Shown in pieces: positions 17,413-25,279 of a stretch of 64,000 nt of DNA. This stretch comes from Bin87 sp965116565. GTDB lineage: Bacteria > Chloroflexota > Dehalococcoidia > Lucifugimonadales > UBA3495. The notes beneath the pieces are model-generated. The model did not search any database, was not told the DNA's origin, and saw only the letters and a program-made list of their open reading frames with translations. Position numbers and translations under genes: made by a program. Position 1 is the first letter of the stretch. Each line of letters starts with the position of its first letter. The stretch lies in NCBI GenBank assembly GCA_965116565.1, contig OZ220699.1, positions 1,860,001-1,924,000 of the forward strand, read 5' to 3'.

Positions 17413-18315
17413 TTGAAAATCCTTCTGACCAACGACGATGGCATTCACGCTACGGGGCTGTGGGCTGCCGCTCGCAGCCTTTCCGCTGTGGGAGAAGTGG
17501 CCGTGGTTGCGCCTGATCGGGAGCAGTCCGGCGTCGGCGCGTCCATGACCCTCCACGCGCCGGTGTTCGCCCACCAGGTTCCCGCCGAGCAGTACCTTTT
17601 GCAGTACGCGCCCGGCGATGATACTCCGCCGAGGAGCGCCGATGCCGTTTTCGAGCCGACCGCTGCGGAAGCGCTCGATCTGCCCAACCCCATCAACGCC
17701 TGGGCGGTCCAGGGTACGCCGGCAGATTCGTGCATCCTCGCGCTGGAGCAACTGGTGAACCCCAAGCCGGACCTGGTCGTCAGCGGCATTAATCGGGGCT
17801 CCAACCTGGGTTGGGACGTGATTGTTTCCGGGACCGTCGGCGCAGCGTTCCAGGGATTCGTGCGCGGTTACCCGACTGTCGCGATCTCCGTTGGCTCTGT
17901 CCAGGCCCCGCGCTACGGCTTCGCGTCCGAGGTAGTCGCAGCCCTGGCCCGCAGCTTGAAGGACCCTCCAGCGGTATCGCCGCAGTTTTTCCTGAACGTA
18001 AACGTGCCCAACGAGCCAATGGACCGGATTGCGGGGGTCAGAATCACCAGGCTGGGAGGTCGCGCCTACGGTGAGTCGGTGCGCACGGAGGATTCCTTCG
18101 GCCACCGTCGCTACTGGATTTCTCGGAACCGCGCCATCCTCTCGGGCGGCGATGGGACCGACATCACGGCCCACAAGGACAATCACATTACGATCACTCC
18201 CATGGGCATGGCGTTTGCCACCACCGACGAGCGCATGGCGCTGGTACAGAGTCTCGTCGATTCCGCCGGAATCCTACCGTCGCCTGCGCCGACGGCGACC
18301 GGTTCCACGGTTTGA
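17413..18315 (+). CDS. surE: 5'/3'-nucleotidase SurE
   Basis: This metal-dependent phosphatase acts on nucleoside 5'- and 3'-monophosphates, linked to stationary-phase survival. The start is set at TTG 17413 because it puts the canonical MKILLTNDDG at residue 1, with the metal-binding Asp8-Asp9; upstream in-frame residues are unlike the family. SGINRGSNLGWDVIVSGTVGAA is the second active-site block. At 300 residues it is slightly longer than the usual ~260, with an acidic insertion around residues 65-85. Its 3' end overlaps a convergent membrane-protein gene by 42 bases. Confidence 0.88.
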   Translation: MKILLTNDDGIHATGLWAAARSLSAVGEVAVVAPDREQSGVGASMTLHAPVFAHQVPAEQYLLQYAPGDDTPPRSADAVFEPTAAEALDLPNPINAWAVQGTPADSCILALEQLVNPKPDLVVSGINRGSNLGWDVIVSGTVGAAFQGFVRGYPTVAISVGSVQAPRYGFASEVVAALARSLKDPPAVSPQFFLNVNVPNEPMDRIAGVRITRLGGRAYGESVRTEDSFGHRRYWISRNRAILSGGDGTDITAHKDNHITITPMGMAFATTDERMALVQSLVDSAGILPSPAPTATGSTV

Positions 18316-18816
18316 TCGTCGGCGTGAGGCGTCAGCCACAGGCCTGTGTTGGTGCCCGGCTGCGCCGGCCTGCTCTCCGGACTCGTAAGCCGGGAATCCT
18401 CCCGCTGCTCTGATCCGGCGGATGCGGGGACGATCTTTCATCAGCCACAGGGATTGGGTAAGGACGGTCAGAAATATCCCCGGCGCCATCAACGCCAACA
18501 GGGTTGGGTCCACCAGCGATTCCCCGTTTTGCCAGCGGTGCTGCACGCGAAGGAATATCCAACCGCCGCCGATGATGATCCACGCCCAGGACAAGGCGCC
18601 GGAAAGTACGCTGTTATGCCACGGGGACCGGATGAACAGCACCGCGCTGCAAGGCCACCAGACGAAAGTCGGGACTATGAACCAACCCTGGTAATACCAG
18701 GGCTTCAACGCGTCGGGTGGAACCGGCGGTGGGGCCGGTGTGGGATCACGGGGCGCCGAACTGTCCTGATTGCCGTCGCCTCCGGTCGGGTCAGCCGGCC
18801 GCCCGTCATCGCTCAC
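18274..18816 (-). CDS. Hypothetical membrane protein
   Basis: A 180-residue protein with a Pro/Asp-rich soluble N-terminus (residues 1-38) followed by about three hydrophobic segments (WFIVPTFVWWPCSAVLFI, a second from residue ~70, and a third around 105-125). The C-terminus is a low-complexity Arg-rich tail encoded opposite the end of surE, which may be non-functional. It resembles short uncharacterised membrane proteins with a Pro-rich cytoplasmic lead. No family is recognised. The membrane pattern and the gap it fills make it probably real. Confidence 0.55.
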   Translation of the reverse strand: MSDDGRPADPTGGDGNQDSSAPRDPTPAPPPVPPDALKPWYYQGWFIVPTFVWWPCSAVLFIRSPWHNSVLSGALSWAWIIIGGGWIFLRVQHRWQNGESLVDPTLLALMAPGIFLTVLTQSLWLMKDRPRIRRIRAAGGFPAYESGEQAGAAGHQHRPVADASRRRSNRGTGRRRRRRR

Positions 18817-18845
18817 AGTTCACGGAATCCGGATGCGGTCTCAGG

Positions 18846-19115
18846 TCAGTTGCGGGCCAGCAATACGTGGAATTCCAACTCGCCGATGTGGCGGCCCTTG
18901 TTGATGGACGCGGCTGCGTATTCCAGGCACATCCGCGCGAACCCCGGGTATTCGTAGATGTTGCTGCCCAGCACTACCTTGGGAACGGGCGCCTTCAGGT
19001 CAACGTCGAGGAAGTTGGGGTCATCGTCGGTCACCGATAGTTCCACGTCCCGGTTGGTGACCTTCTCCAGCTTATAGTGCAATCGATCAACGAATTTATG
19101 ATTCTCCATATTCAC
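18846..19115 (-). CDS. Small hypothetical protein
   Basis: An 89-residue soluble protein (87 if the second in-frame start at 19109 is used). A GGAGGG lies eight bases before the starts, which supports real translation. The sequence is balanced in charge, with a central VPKVVLGSNIYEYPGFARMCLEYAAASI segment and a predicted alpha/beta pattern. No domain or catalytic motif is recognised. It is 30 bases downstream of nothing on its own strand and is followed on that strand by the membrane-protein gene, so the two may be co-transcribed. Confidence 0.6.
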   Translation of the reverse strand: MNMENHKFVDRLHYKLEKVTNRDVELSVTDDDPNFLDVDLKAPVPKVVLGSNIYEYPGFARMCLEYAAASINKGRHIGELEFHVLLARN

Positions 19116-19308
19116 TCACCCTCCGTGGGTTTTTTTGTTTATCGCAGTCGCCCGGCGCGCCAATGGGCTGGCCAAATCACCGATTGAATTTTTTCAAAAA
19201 ACTATTGGGATATTATAACAGAGCGGGTCGGGTCGCTCGGTTAACCGTATGCCGGTATTGGGCAAATCCCTGTGTTATGATTGGCGCGATGCGCACCGGT
19301 GGGCGGCC

Positions 19309-20631
19309 ATGGCTGCCCATTTTTATTGGCCCGGCATGGCTTTCATCCCAGCCACTTTCAAGCCCGATTGGATCAGGACCTACGCCGCCGTTGTCCTGGC
19401 GGTGGCGCTCTCCGTCAACCTGATCACCAGCTTCTCGCTGTATGTCCAGGCCCTGACCATACCGGGCATGAAGGAGAGCTTCGCTCTCTCGTACACCACC
19501 GTGTTCGTGCTGGTGGTGGCCCTGTCGATCTCAAGGGTCATTTCCGGTCTGCTTTCCGGAGCCATGGCCTCGCGCTATGGGGGCAGGTGGATGGTCACCG
19601 TCAGCATATTTGCCCAGGCGGCGTCCATGGTACTTCTGGGGTGGTCGCCCAACTACTGGGTCGCGTTGCTGGCCATGATAGTTGTCGGCGTGTCGTCCGG
19701 GTCAGCGCTGACCCCGATGATGGGAATGCTCGCTCCCTGGTTCAGGGTCAACGACCGGGGCGTTGCGGCGGGTATCGCGGCTACGGGCGGCAGCCTCGCC
19801 ATCATCTTTACCGGCGCCATCGTGCCTCCGCTGACCGAAGCTTTCGGTGATGAAGCCTGGCGTTATACCTGGTATGTCCTGGCCTGCGCCAGCGTGGTAA
19901 TCGGTATCGCCTGCGTAAGTTTCATCCGGGAGGCCTCACCGGCCCCGCGTGGTCCCCATGCGGTGGCCGCGGCGTCAACGTCCGACACCGGCAATCGCAG
20001 ATCCGCCGGACGTTCGCCGACCAGTTGGCCGGTCCAGGTCTACACCAATCCCTACGTGTGGCTCATCACCGGAATGGCGTTCTGTTCGGGATTTGTCCAC
20101 GGCATCCTCACGTCCAGTTACGGCGCATATCTGGGGGTGGAGCACGGAATTGACGTGGCAGTTGTTGGCGTGCTGTTCATGTCAATCGGCATCCTGAGCA
20201 TCACCAGCGGCGTTGGGTCCGGCGCGCTCTCCGACCGAGTCGGGCGAGGCATTGCTTTCGGGGCAACCTTCTTGATCGAGGTCGCTTGCCACAGCCTGTT
20301 TTGGCTCGCGCCCGAGTTGACCTTCTTTGTCGCCGCCTCGGTGTTGGCAGGATTCGCTCTGCGGTCCACATACACTATCTGTGCGGCCGCGGCCGGGGAT
20401 TACGTGCCTGTTTACATGGCGCCGGCGGCTTTCGGACTCATGGGAATGGGAGCAGGCATCGGCAGCACCATATCCCCGATAATCGCAGGGCCCATAGCGG
20501 ACGCCACCGGCACCCTCAAATGGTCTTACGCCATGGCATCTGGCGTCGCGTTGGTTGGCGCGACGCTGGGATTCGCCCTGCATTTCAAAGGACGCAACGT
20601 TCATCTGACCGGATCAGCGGTCAGCCAATAA
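19309..20631 (+). CDS. MFS transporter
   Basis: About 440 residues with twelve predicted membrane segments in two halves, a central hydrophilic loop (about residues 215-245) and the MFS-style GALSDRVGRG turn between helices in the second half (SGALSDRVGRGIAFG). Similarity is to MFS_1/oxalate-formate antiporter-type carriers of small organic acids. Substrate cannot be read from sequence. ATG 19309 is preferred; ATG 19249 in the same frame is possible, and no clear ribosome site marks either. The PIG-L deacetylase follows after 25 bases. Confidence 0.82.
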   Translation: MAAHFYWPGMAFIPATFKPDWIRTYAAVVLAVALSVNLITSFSLYVQALTIPGMKESFALSYTTVFVLVVALSISRVISGLLSGAMASRYGGRWMVTVSIFAQAASMVLLGWSPNYWVALLAMIVVGVSSGSALTPMMGMLAPWFRVNDRGVAAGIAATGGSLAIIFTGAIVPPLTEAFGDEAWRYTWYVLACASVVIGIACVSFIREASPAPRGPHAVAAASTSDTGNRRSAGRSPTSWPVQVYTNPYVWLITGMAFCSGFVHGILTSSYGAYLGVEHGIDVAVVGVLFMSIGILSITSGVGSGALSDRVGRGIAFGATFLIEVACHSLFWLAPELTFFVAASVLAGFALRSTYTICAAAAGDYVPVYMAPAAFGLMGMGAGIGSTISPIIAGPIADATGTLKWSYAMASGVALVGATLGFALHFKGRNVHLTGSAVSQ

Positions 20632-20656
20632 ACCTGTCAGGGAAAGGAAGCTTGGA

Positions 20657-21373
20657 ATGTCGAATCAATGGGACAGCAACTACAGTCGCGGGATGGTCGT
20701 CGTAGCCCACGCCGACGATGCCGAGTGGGGCTGCGCGGGCACGGTCGCACGCCTATGCGCTGAAGGTTGGAATATGGCGTACGTGATCTGCACCGACGGC
20801 AGCAAGGGAAGTGATGACCCTGACATGACCGTGGACCGATTGGTGGAAATGCGGGAGCAGGAGCAGAGGGATGCGGCCGACGTTCTCGGCTTGTCGCGGG
20901 TCTTTTTCCTCGGTTATCCGGATGCCTACCTGGAGTCCACGCTGCAGTTGCGCAAGGACATTTCCCGCGCGATCCGAATACACCGCCCCGATGTGCTGAT
21001 CTGCATGAACCCGGTGCGCAACCTTGACGGAAATGGGTATATCGACCATCCCGACCACTTCGCGTCCGGAGATGCCGCCATGGGCGCCGTGTACCCGGCG
21101 GCGCGTGATCGGCTCACGTTCCCTGAATTGCTGAACGAAGAGGGATTGGAACCCCATAAAGTACGGGAGGTGTGGGTGATGGGGCGCACGGAACCCGACC
21201 ATGTCGTCGACGTGACCGACCACATAGAGACGGCGGTTTCGGCCCTTCGCGCCCATCGCAGCCAGGTGAACCCCGAATCGGCAGATCACCATCTCAAGGA
21301 ATGGCGGCGGCGCGACGGGGAAAGGCTAGGCGTCGAGTATGCCGAGGTTTTCAAGAGATTCAGGTTGGGATAA
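20657..21373 (+). CDS. PIG-L family deacetylase
   Basis: A 238-residue zinc-dependent N-deacetylase of the PIG-L/MshB/BshB superfamily. The metal motif AHADDAEWG (His18, Asp20, Asp21; family PHPDD) is near the N-terminus, and the HPDHFASGDAA block (about 135-145) gives the third zinc ligand. Members deacetylate GlcNAc-linked substrates, including precursors of mycothiol and bacillithiol, or cleave amides in natural-product pathways. No ligase or glycosyltransferase of a thiol pathway is nearby, so the substrate is open. Its start follows AGGGAAAGGAAGC. It is probably co-transcribed with the upstream MFS carrier. Confidence 0.85.
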   Translation: MSNQWDSNYSRGMVVVAHADDAEWGCAGTVARLCAEGWNMAYVICTDGSKGSDDPDMTVDRLVEMREQEQRDAADVLGLSRVFFLGYPDAYLESTLQLRKDISRAIRIHRPDVLICMNPVRNLDGNGYIDHPDHFASGDAAMGAVYPAARDRLTFPELLNEEGLEPHKVREVWVMGRTEPDHVVDVTDHIETAVSALRAHRSQVNPESADHHLKEWRRRDGERLGVEYAEVFKRFRLG

Positions 21374-21506
21374 CTGCTTGGCCCGCTCGGCGCGCCGGTC
21401 GCACTAGCCCACGCGCCGCAAAAGTGGTATCGTTCGCACATTCAAGACGGCCGGCATTAATTGAGATATTGTGGGCCGTGAAATCATTGTGAGAAGGGAG
21501 GGAAAC

Positions 21507-21932
21507 ATGCCTCAGATCAAACACATCGCCATCGCCACCAACGACGCCGCAAAGACCGCCAAGTTCTATTCGGAGGTGTTCGGCCTCCGCGAAGTCGCCA
21601 AGCTCGAGAGCGCCAACGCCAACGGTTTCATGCTCAGTGACGGCAACGTGAACATGGCGATCCTGGACTTCCAGAACGACACCGTAGCCGGCGAGCGCGG
21701 GAAAGACTGGGAAGGCATCCACCACATAGGGTTCGAAGTGGAGAGCCTGGAGGAGGTCGAAGCGCGTCTCATGGCCGCCAATTCGAAGCCGATGGATGAG
21801 GTCAACCACGCACTGCACGCGGGAATGACCGGCCCGCGCACCCAGAACGTCGAAACCAAATACGAAGGCCCCAACGGGGAGATGATTGACGTGTCCGAGA
21901 CCGGGTGGGTCGGCACCCGGGGTTTTGACTAG
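21507..21932 (+). CDS. VOC family protein (glyoxalase/dioxygenase fold)
   Basis: A 141-residue protein with the beta-alpha-beta-beta-beta repeat of the vicinal-oxygen-chelate superfamily. The first module starts IKHIAIATNDAAKTAKFYSEVFGL and the second IHHIGFEVESLEEVEARL. Potential metal ligands are His6 and His75, plus Glu126 near EGPNGEMIDV. Such proteins isomerise, dioxygenate or bind resistance compounds; the specific activity is unknown. Start ATG 21507 follows GAAGGGAGGGAAAC; an upstream in-frame start at 21471 would add residues not found in the fold. Confidence 0.85.
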   Translation: MPQIKHIAIATNDAAKTAKFYSEVFGLREVAKLESANANGFMLSDGNVNMAILDFQNDTVAGERGKDWEGIHHIGFEVESLEEVEARLMAANSKPMDEVNHALHAGMTGPRTQNVETKYEGPNGEMIDVSETGWVGTRGFD

Positions 21933-22009
21933 GATCCCGACCTAGTCCTCCATTCATATCCGCGCGGAATGACCAGGGCGGTGCCCCGTGCGCCGCCCAA
22001 GGAGCAACC

Positions 22010-22486
22010 GTGAATACACAACCCAGGCAACTAACTTGTTACATCAAAAAGACACGCTCAAATCCCGATATGTGGGAAGCATTCTGTGTTGAACTGGATA
22101 TCCCAGCCGTAGGCGACAGCTACGAAGAAGTAGCGGCCATGATGTACCAGGCCGTGGATAACTACATCGACTACGTGTACCAGAACCAGCCCGATGACGA
22201 GCAGCGGCTGCTCTATCGGCCCATGCCCAGAGCCGATGTCTGGAAGCTCCAATTTGAAGAACGGTTCCTGCAAAAGCTGCCTTTCTCGAAACGCCAGATA
22301 CGGAAGATGCACCTCAGCGCCGAAAAGGGGATCCCGATCCAACTGGACCCAAACTATACGGAGCTTTGTCTGTCGTGCAAGAAGTATCGGAGCATCGCAG
22401 AGTTCGAGGTATTTCACGAACCCAACTCGGCATACGTCTGGTACGACAAAAATTGCAATATCTGTAAGCAGGCTCCCGCCGCTTGA
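22010..22486 (+). CDS. HicB-like domain fused to a Cys4 zinc ribbon, copy 1
   Basis: A 158-residue protein starting at GTG 22010 behind AAGGAG. Residues ~8-58 (LTCYIKK...WEAFCVELDIPAVGDSYEEVAAMMYQAVDNYI) have the pattern of HicB-type antitoxin/dsRBD-like folds: a strand, a 'cvEldi-a-GDs-eEv' turn and an amphipathic helix. The C-terminus has Cys120-x2-Cys123 and Cys149-x2-Cys152, a likely zinc site. There is no HicA toxin next to it and no DNA-binding helix of classic HicB. The second gene 57 bases downstream is a paralogue of equal length. Function is unknown. Confidence 0.7.
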   Translation: MNTQPRQLTCYIKKTRSNPDMWEAFCVELDIPAVGDSYEEVAAMMYQAVDNYIDYVYQNQPDDEQRLLYRPMPRADVWKLQFEERFLQKLPFSKRQIRKMHLSAEKGIPIQLDPNYTELCLSCKKYRSIAEFEVFHEPNSAYVWYDKNCNICKQAPAA

Positions 22487-22543
22487 TTCCGTAACAATCG
22501 GGATTGGTTAGAGCGACTCTCCGTGATCTCTCCGGAGTGGTCC

Positions 22544-23020
22544 ATGAACGCACGACCGCGCAAACTGACCTGCTATATCAAGAAGACCCAGTCAGACCCC
22601 GAGACCTGGGAGGGCTTTTGCGTCGACATTGATGTCCCTGCCATCGGAGACTCATATGAGGATGTGCTGTCTGCTCTGTACGAGGCGGTGGACAACTACA
22701 TCGACTACGTGTACGAACGGCAGCCGGAAGACGAACAGCTCCTTCTCTACCGTCCTATGTCCGGAAGCGATGCGTTCAAGCTGATGATCCAGGAACGCGT
22801 CCTGCAACACCTGCCGTTTTCCAGGCTTCAGGTCCGCAAGGTGTTCATCAACGCCGAAAAAGGCCTGCCTCCCCAACTGGACCCGAACCACACTCAGCTT
22901 TGTTTTGTGTGCCGAAAATACCGTGATGTCGGGCTCTTTGATCTGCACCAGTCGTCGAACACATCGTACGCCTGGTATGACACCGCCTGCCACGTGTGCA
23001 AGCGATCCGGAAGGATCTAG
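22544..23020 (+). CDS. HicB-like domain fused to a Cys4 zinc ribbon, copy 2
   Basis: The paralogue of the preceding gene: 158 residues, aligning without gaps at about 57% identity (90 of 158 counted by eye), with the four cysteines at exactly the same positions (120, 123, 149, 152). ATG 22544 is preferred since it matches the start of copy 1 and has a GGAG before it. Most conserved are the LTCYIKKT start, the GDSYE turn, VDNYIDYVY, the DEQxLLYRPM linker and QLDPNxTxLC. Divergence is greatest between the two CxxC pairs, as if they recognise different partners. It ends before a terminator that serves the opposite strand. Confidence 0.7.
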   Translation: MNARPRKLTCYIKKTQSDPETWEGFCVDIDVPAIGDSYEDVLSALYEAVDNYIDYVYERQPEDEQLLLYRPMSGSDAFKLMIQERVLQHLPFSRLQVRKVFINAEKGLPPQLDPNHTQLCFVCRKYRDVGLFDLHQSSNTSYAWYDTACHVCKRSGRI

Positions 23021-23112
23021 GACGCTGACGACGATCCCCGGCAACGGCCGCAAGACTGCCATGCTGCGATCAAACGCGTTCTGATCGGCCAGTCAACGGC
23101 AGCAACGCTGCG

Positions 23113-23144
23113 AAAAAAACGGGCGGGATGAGACACCCGCCCGT
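23113..23144 (-). terminator. Intrinsic terminator after the DUF35-thiolase operon
   Basis: On the minus strand a perfect 9-bp GC stem (ACGGGCGGG / CCCGCCCGT) with a 7-base loop is followed directly by a run of seven T. This is the best Rho-independent terminator in the window. Confidence 0.8.
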
Positions 23145-23166
23145 TGTGCTTGCTGATGTATCAGAT

Positions 23167-23586
23167 CTACGCGGGCCGGAACACCAACCCTGGTTCGTCA
23201 GGATCGACCTCGCCGAGATCGAGTTGCAGGGCCATGCCGGTTCGTATGTTTTGCGGGTTGCTGGCGTCGACGCCCGCGATGCGCGCCGAAATACGGGGAC
23301 CCTCTTCCAGGGTGACGATGCCTGTGCAATATGGGTTGTTGCGGCCGAAGCCCTTCGCTTCCAGAGAGGCCGGCGCGACCGAAATGCAGGTAAAGGTGCT
23401 CAACGTAGCGCGGCCACTCAACTCGTGCCATTCCATGTCGGTGCTGTGGCTCACGGGATCGATGGGTCGCGCTTCAGCGTAAACGTTGCCGTTCTCCCGG
23501 CAGCGCACGCCCATGAACTTTCCTTCTTTGAGAAATTCGTAGAATGACGCCGCGTTGAATGGTCGAGCGGCTGTATCGGTACTCAC
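23167..23586 (-). CDS. DUF35/OB-fold acyl-CoA-associated protein, thiolase partner
   Basis: A 139-residue protein starting at GTG 23586 (GGAGGTCATCCT upstream). It has the layout of DUF35/ChsH2-type proteins: an N-terminal helix (AASFYEFLKEGKFMGVRC), a short zinc-ribbon-like region and an OB-fold (LSGRATLSTFTCISVAP...GIVTLEEGPRISARI). Only one cysteine remains where the rubredoxin-like Cys4 knuckle is expected, so zinc binding is doubtful. Such proteins bind to SCP-x-type thiolases and help them take acyl-CoA substrates. It follows the thiolase by 11 bases in the same operon, which fits this role. Confidence 0.8.
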   Translation of the reverse strand: MSTDTAARPFNAASFYEFLKEGKFMGVRCRENGNVYAEARPIDPVSHSTDMEWHELSGRATLSTFTCISVAPASLEAKGFGRNNPYCTGIVTLEEGPRISARIAGVDASNPQNIRTGMALQLDLGEVDPDEPGLVFRPA

Positions 23587-23597
23587 AGGATGACCTC

Positions 23598-24872
23598 CTA
23601 GCCCCGTTGCAGCACGTTCACCACGCAGGTGCCGCCGGTCCCGCCCACGTTGTGAGTCAGTCCAAACTCGAGGTTCGAATCCTGCAACTGGCGCTCTCCC
23701 GCCTCGCCGCGGAGTTGCTTGTATACCTCGATCACCTGCGCTACGCCGCTGGCCCCCACCGGGTGTCCCTTGGCTTTGAGTCCACCGCTGGTGTTGATCG
23801 GGCGGTCGCCGGACCTGGCCGTGCGGCCCTCGTCCACGGCGTGCGGGCCCTCGCCGGGCGCGAAGAATCCCAGGTCCTCGCTGGCCACGATCTCGGCGAT
23901 GGTGAAGCAATCGTGCACCTCGGCGACCCCAATCCGGTCCGGGCCGACGCCCGCCATTTCGTATGCCTGCGCCGATGCGATCCTGGCAGCCGAAAGCGAG
24001 GTCAATTCATCCGCGTCATGCAGCGGACGCCCGGTCGCCTGTCCTATTCCCGCGATGTGCACCGGCTTGTCGGTGAACTGCTCGGCGATTTCACTGGCGA
24101 CCAGCAACACGCACGACGCGCCGTCTGTGATCGGAGCGCAGTCGTAGAGACGCAGCGGCCAGGCGATCCAGGGATTGGCCCGTGCGTCGTTCAAGAAATC
24201 CAATTCGTCGTTCCAGTCGGGAACCGGTTCACCCCTCTGCTCCGAGCGCGCTTTCCGCCGTTCCATCATGTCGCGAACGGTCACCTGGAACTGGGCCTTG
24301 GGGTTCAGCTTCCCGTTCTCGTGGTTTTTGATGCCAACTTTGAGTAGGTGATCAAGATTGGTCTCGTAGCGGTCCATGTGCGCTTTGGCGATGGCTCCGA
24401 AGATTCCCGGGAACGTCAGGCCCGCGGGAACTTCATACAGGCCATCTGCCGCCGAGGCGAGCACGTCGGTCACGCCTTCCGTCGGCAACGAGGTCATCTT
24501 TTCCACGCCGCCAACAAGCACCACGTCGTACATACCGCTGGCGATGGCCATCACCCCCTCGCGCAGGGCGGAACCACTGCTGGCACACGCGTTTTCGATC
24601 CGGGTGATCGGCGTCGGCGTCATCCCCAACCAGTCGGCCATGATGGGCGCAGTATGCCCCTGGTGCTCGAACAGGTCGGCGGAGTAGTTGCCCAGATAGC
24701 CAGCCTCGATGTCCGAAGCTGATATGCCGGTTTCGATGTTCCCCTGAAGGTCCTGGAACGCCTCTACGAACAGATCGCGGCTGGATTTGTCGGCGTACGC
24801 GCCGAATTGGGACAACCCTGCGCCCACTATGGAAACCTGCCGGGCCAGCCGGCGGGAACGGGTGGTAGCCAT
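23598..24872 (-). CDS. SCP-x-type thiolase (acetyl-CoA acyltransferase family)
   Basis: A 424-residue thiolase of the lipid-transfer/SCP-x branch. The nucleophile is Cys96 in ENACASSG; VHDCF (about 321) and KGHPVGASG (about 371) carry the catalytic histidines; THNVGGTGG is the C-terminal glycine loop. The second cysteine typical of degradative thiolases is replaced in this branch, where members cleave or form acyl-CoA with help from a DUF35 partner, here the next gene. The native substrate is probably a branched or cyclic 3-ketoacyl-CoA. Start ATG 24872 lacks a strong ribosome site. Confidence 0.88.
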   Translation of the reverse strand: MATTRSRRLARQVSIVGAGLSQFGAYADKSSRDLFVEAFQDLQGNIETGISASDIEAGYLGNYSADLFEHQGHTAPIMADWLGMTPTPITRIENACASSGSALREGVMAIASGMYDVVLVGGVEKMTSLPTEGVTDVLASAADGLYEVPAGLTFPGIFGAIAKAHMDRYETNLDHLLKVGIKNHENGKLNPKAQFQVTVRDMMERRKARSEQRGEPVPDWNDELDFLNDARANPWIAWPLRLYDCAPITDGASCVLLVASEIAEQFTDKPVHIAGIGQATGRPLHDADELTSLSAARIASAQAYEMAGVGPDRIGVAEVHDCFTIAEIVASEDLGFFAPGEGPHAVDEGRTARSGDRPINTSGGLKAKGHPVGASGVAQVIEVYKQLRGEAGERQLQDSNLEFGLTHNVGGTGGTCVVNVLQRG

Positions 24873-24981
24873 GTTGCGTAAACTCCTAACTGCCAGATTG
24901 ATGGGTCATCCTACACCAAATGTCCCAGGCGGTGCCACACGTAGTATGGGAAACAATATCAGGCAACTCCGGGGCCCCGGC

Positions 24982-25194
24982 GGTGACTGTTCAGAGTTGG
25001 TGACTGTAGAGTTAATGGGATTGCTTGTTATGGATGACTCACCGGCGGGCGAGCGGAGACGCATACAGTCCGGAGATTGGGGAACGTGAGCAGGAGAAGG
25101 ATTTTCCGGATACCGGCTCAAGGCCGGTATGACGGTTTGGGGCGGGGATGACGGTTTTGGTGTTAGACGGTCACCTCAATCCTGAACAGTCACC
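24982..25194. repeat. MITE-like element with 13-bp terminal inverted repeats
   Basis: GGTGACTGTTCAG at 24982-24994 is the perfect reverse complement of CTGAACAGTCACC at 25182-25194. Just inside each end the core GGTGAC occurs a second time (GGTGACTGTAGAGTT near 25000; GGTGACC read inward from 25176), giving paired subterminal repeats like those bound by IS21-family transposases. The ends can be read as TG...CA. No ORF of transposase size lies inside and no target duplication is obvious, so it would be non-autonomous and old. Confidence 0.55.
25110..25130. repeat. Short palindrome (REP-like)
   Basis: ATACCGGC, a 5-base loop TCAAG, and GCCGGTAT form a perfect 8-bp hairpin inside the MITE-like element. 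The word form resembles short extragenic palindromes that recur in many GC-rich genomes. Confidence 0.4.
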
Positions 25195-25279
25195 CCCGAC
25201 GTTCAAAAACATGCGCCACCCGGGGCAACCATACAACGTTAACGGCCGGCCGCGCTTGGCCCCCCATCGGGCGCTGGCG

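Larger units (their letters stand above)
24873..25279. other. Spacer with a MITE-like element and a small palindrome
   Basis: No gene is seen in these 407 bases. They contain a ~213-base element bounded by a 13-bp inverted repeat, with a short hairpin inside it; both are listed separately. The rest is promoter-length DNA upstream of the thiolase gene. Confidence 0.6.

Noticed and set aside
22010..23020. A HicAB toxin-antitoxin system
   Set aside because: No HicA-like partner is adjacent, and the zinc-ribbon tails replace the usual DNA-binding domain.
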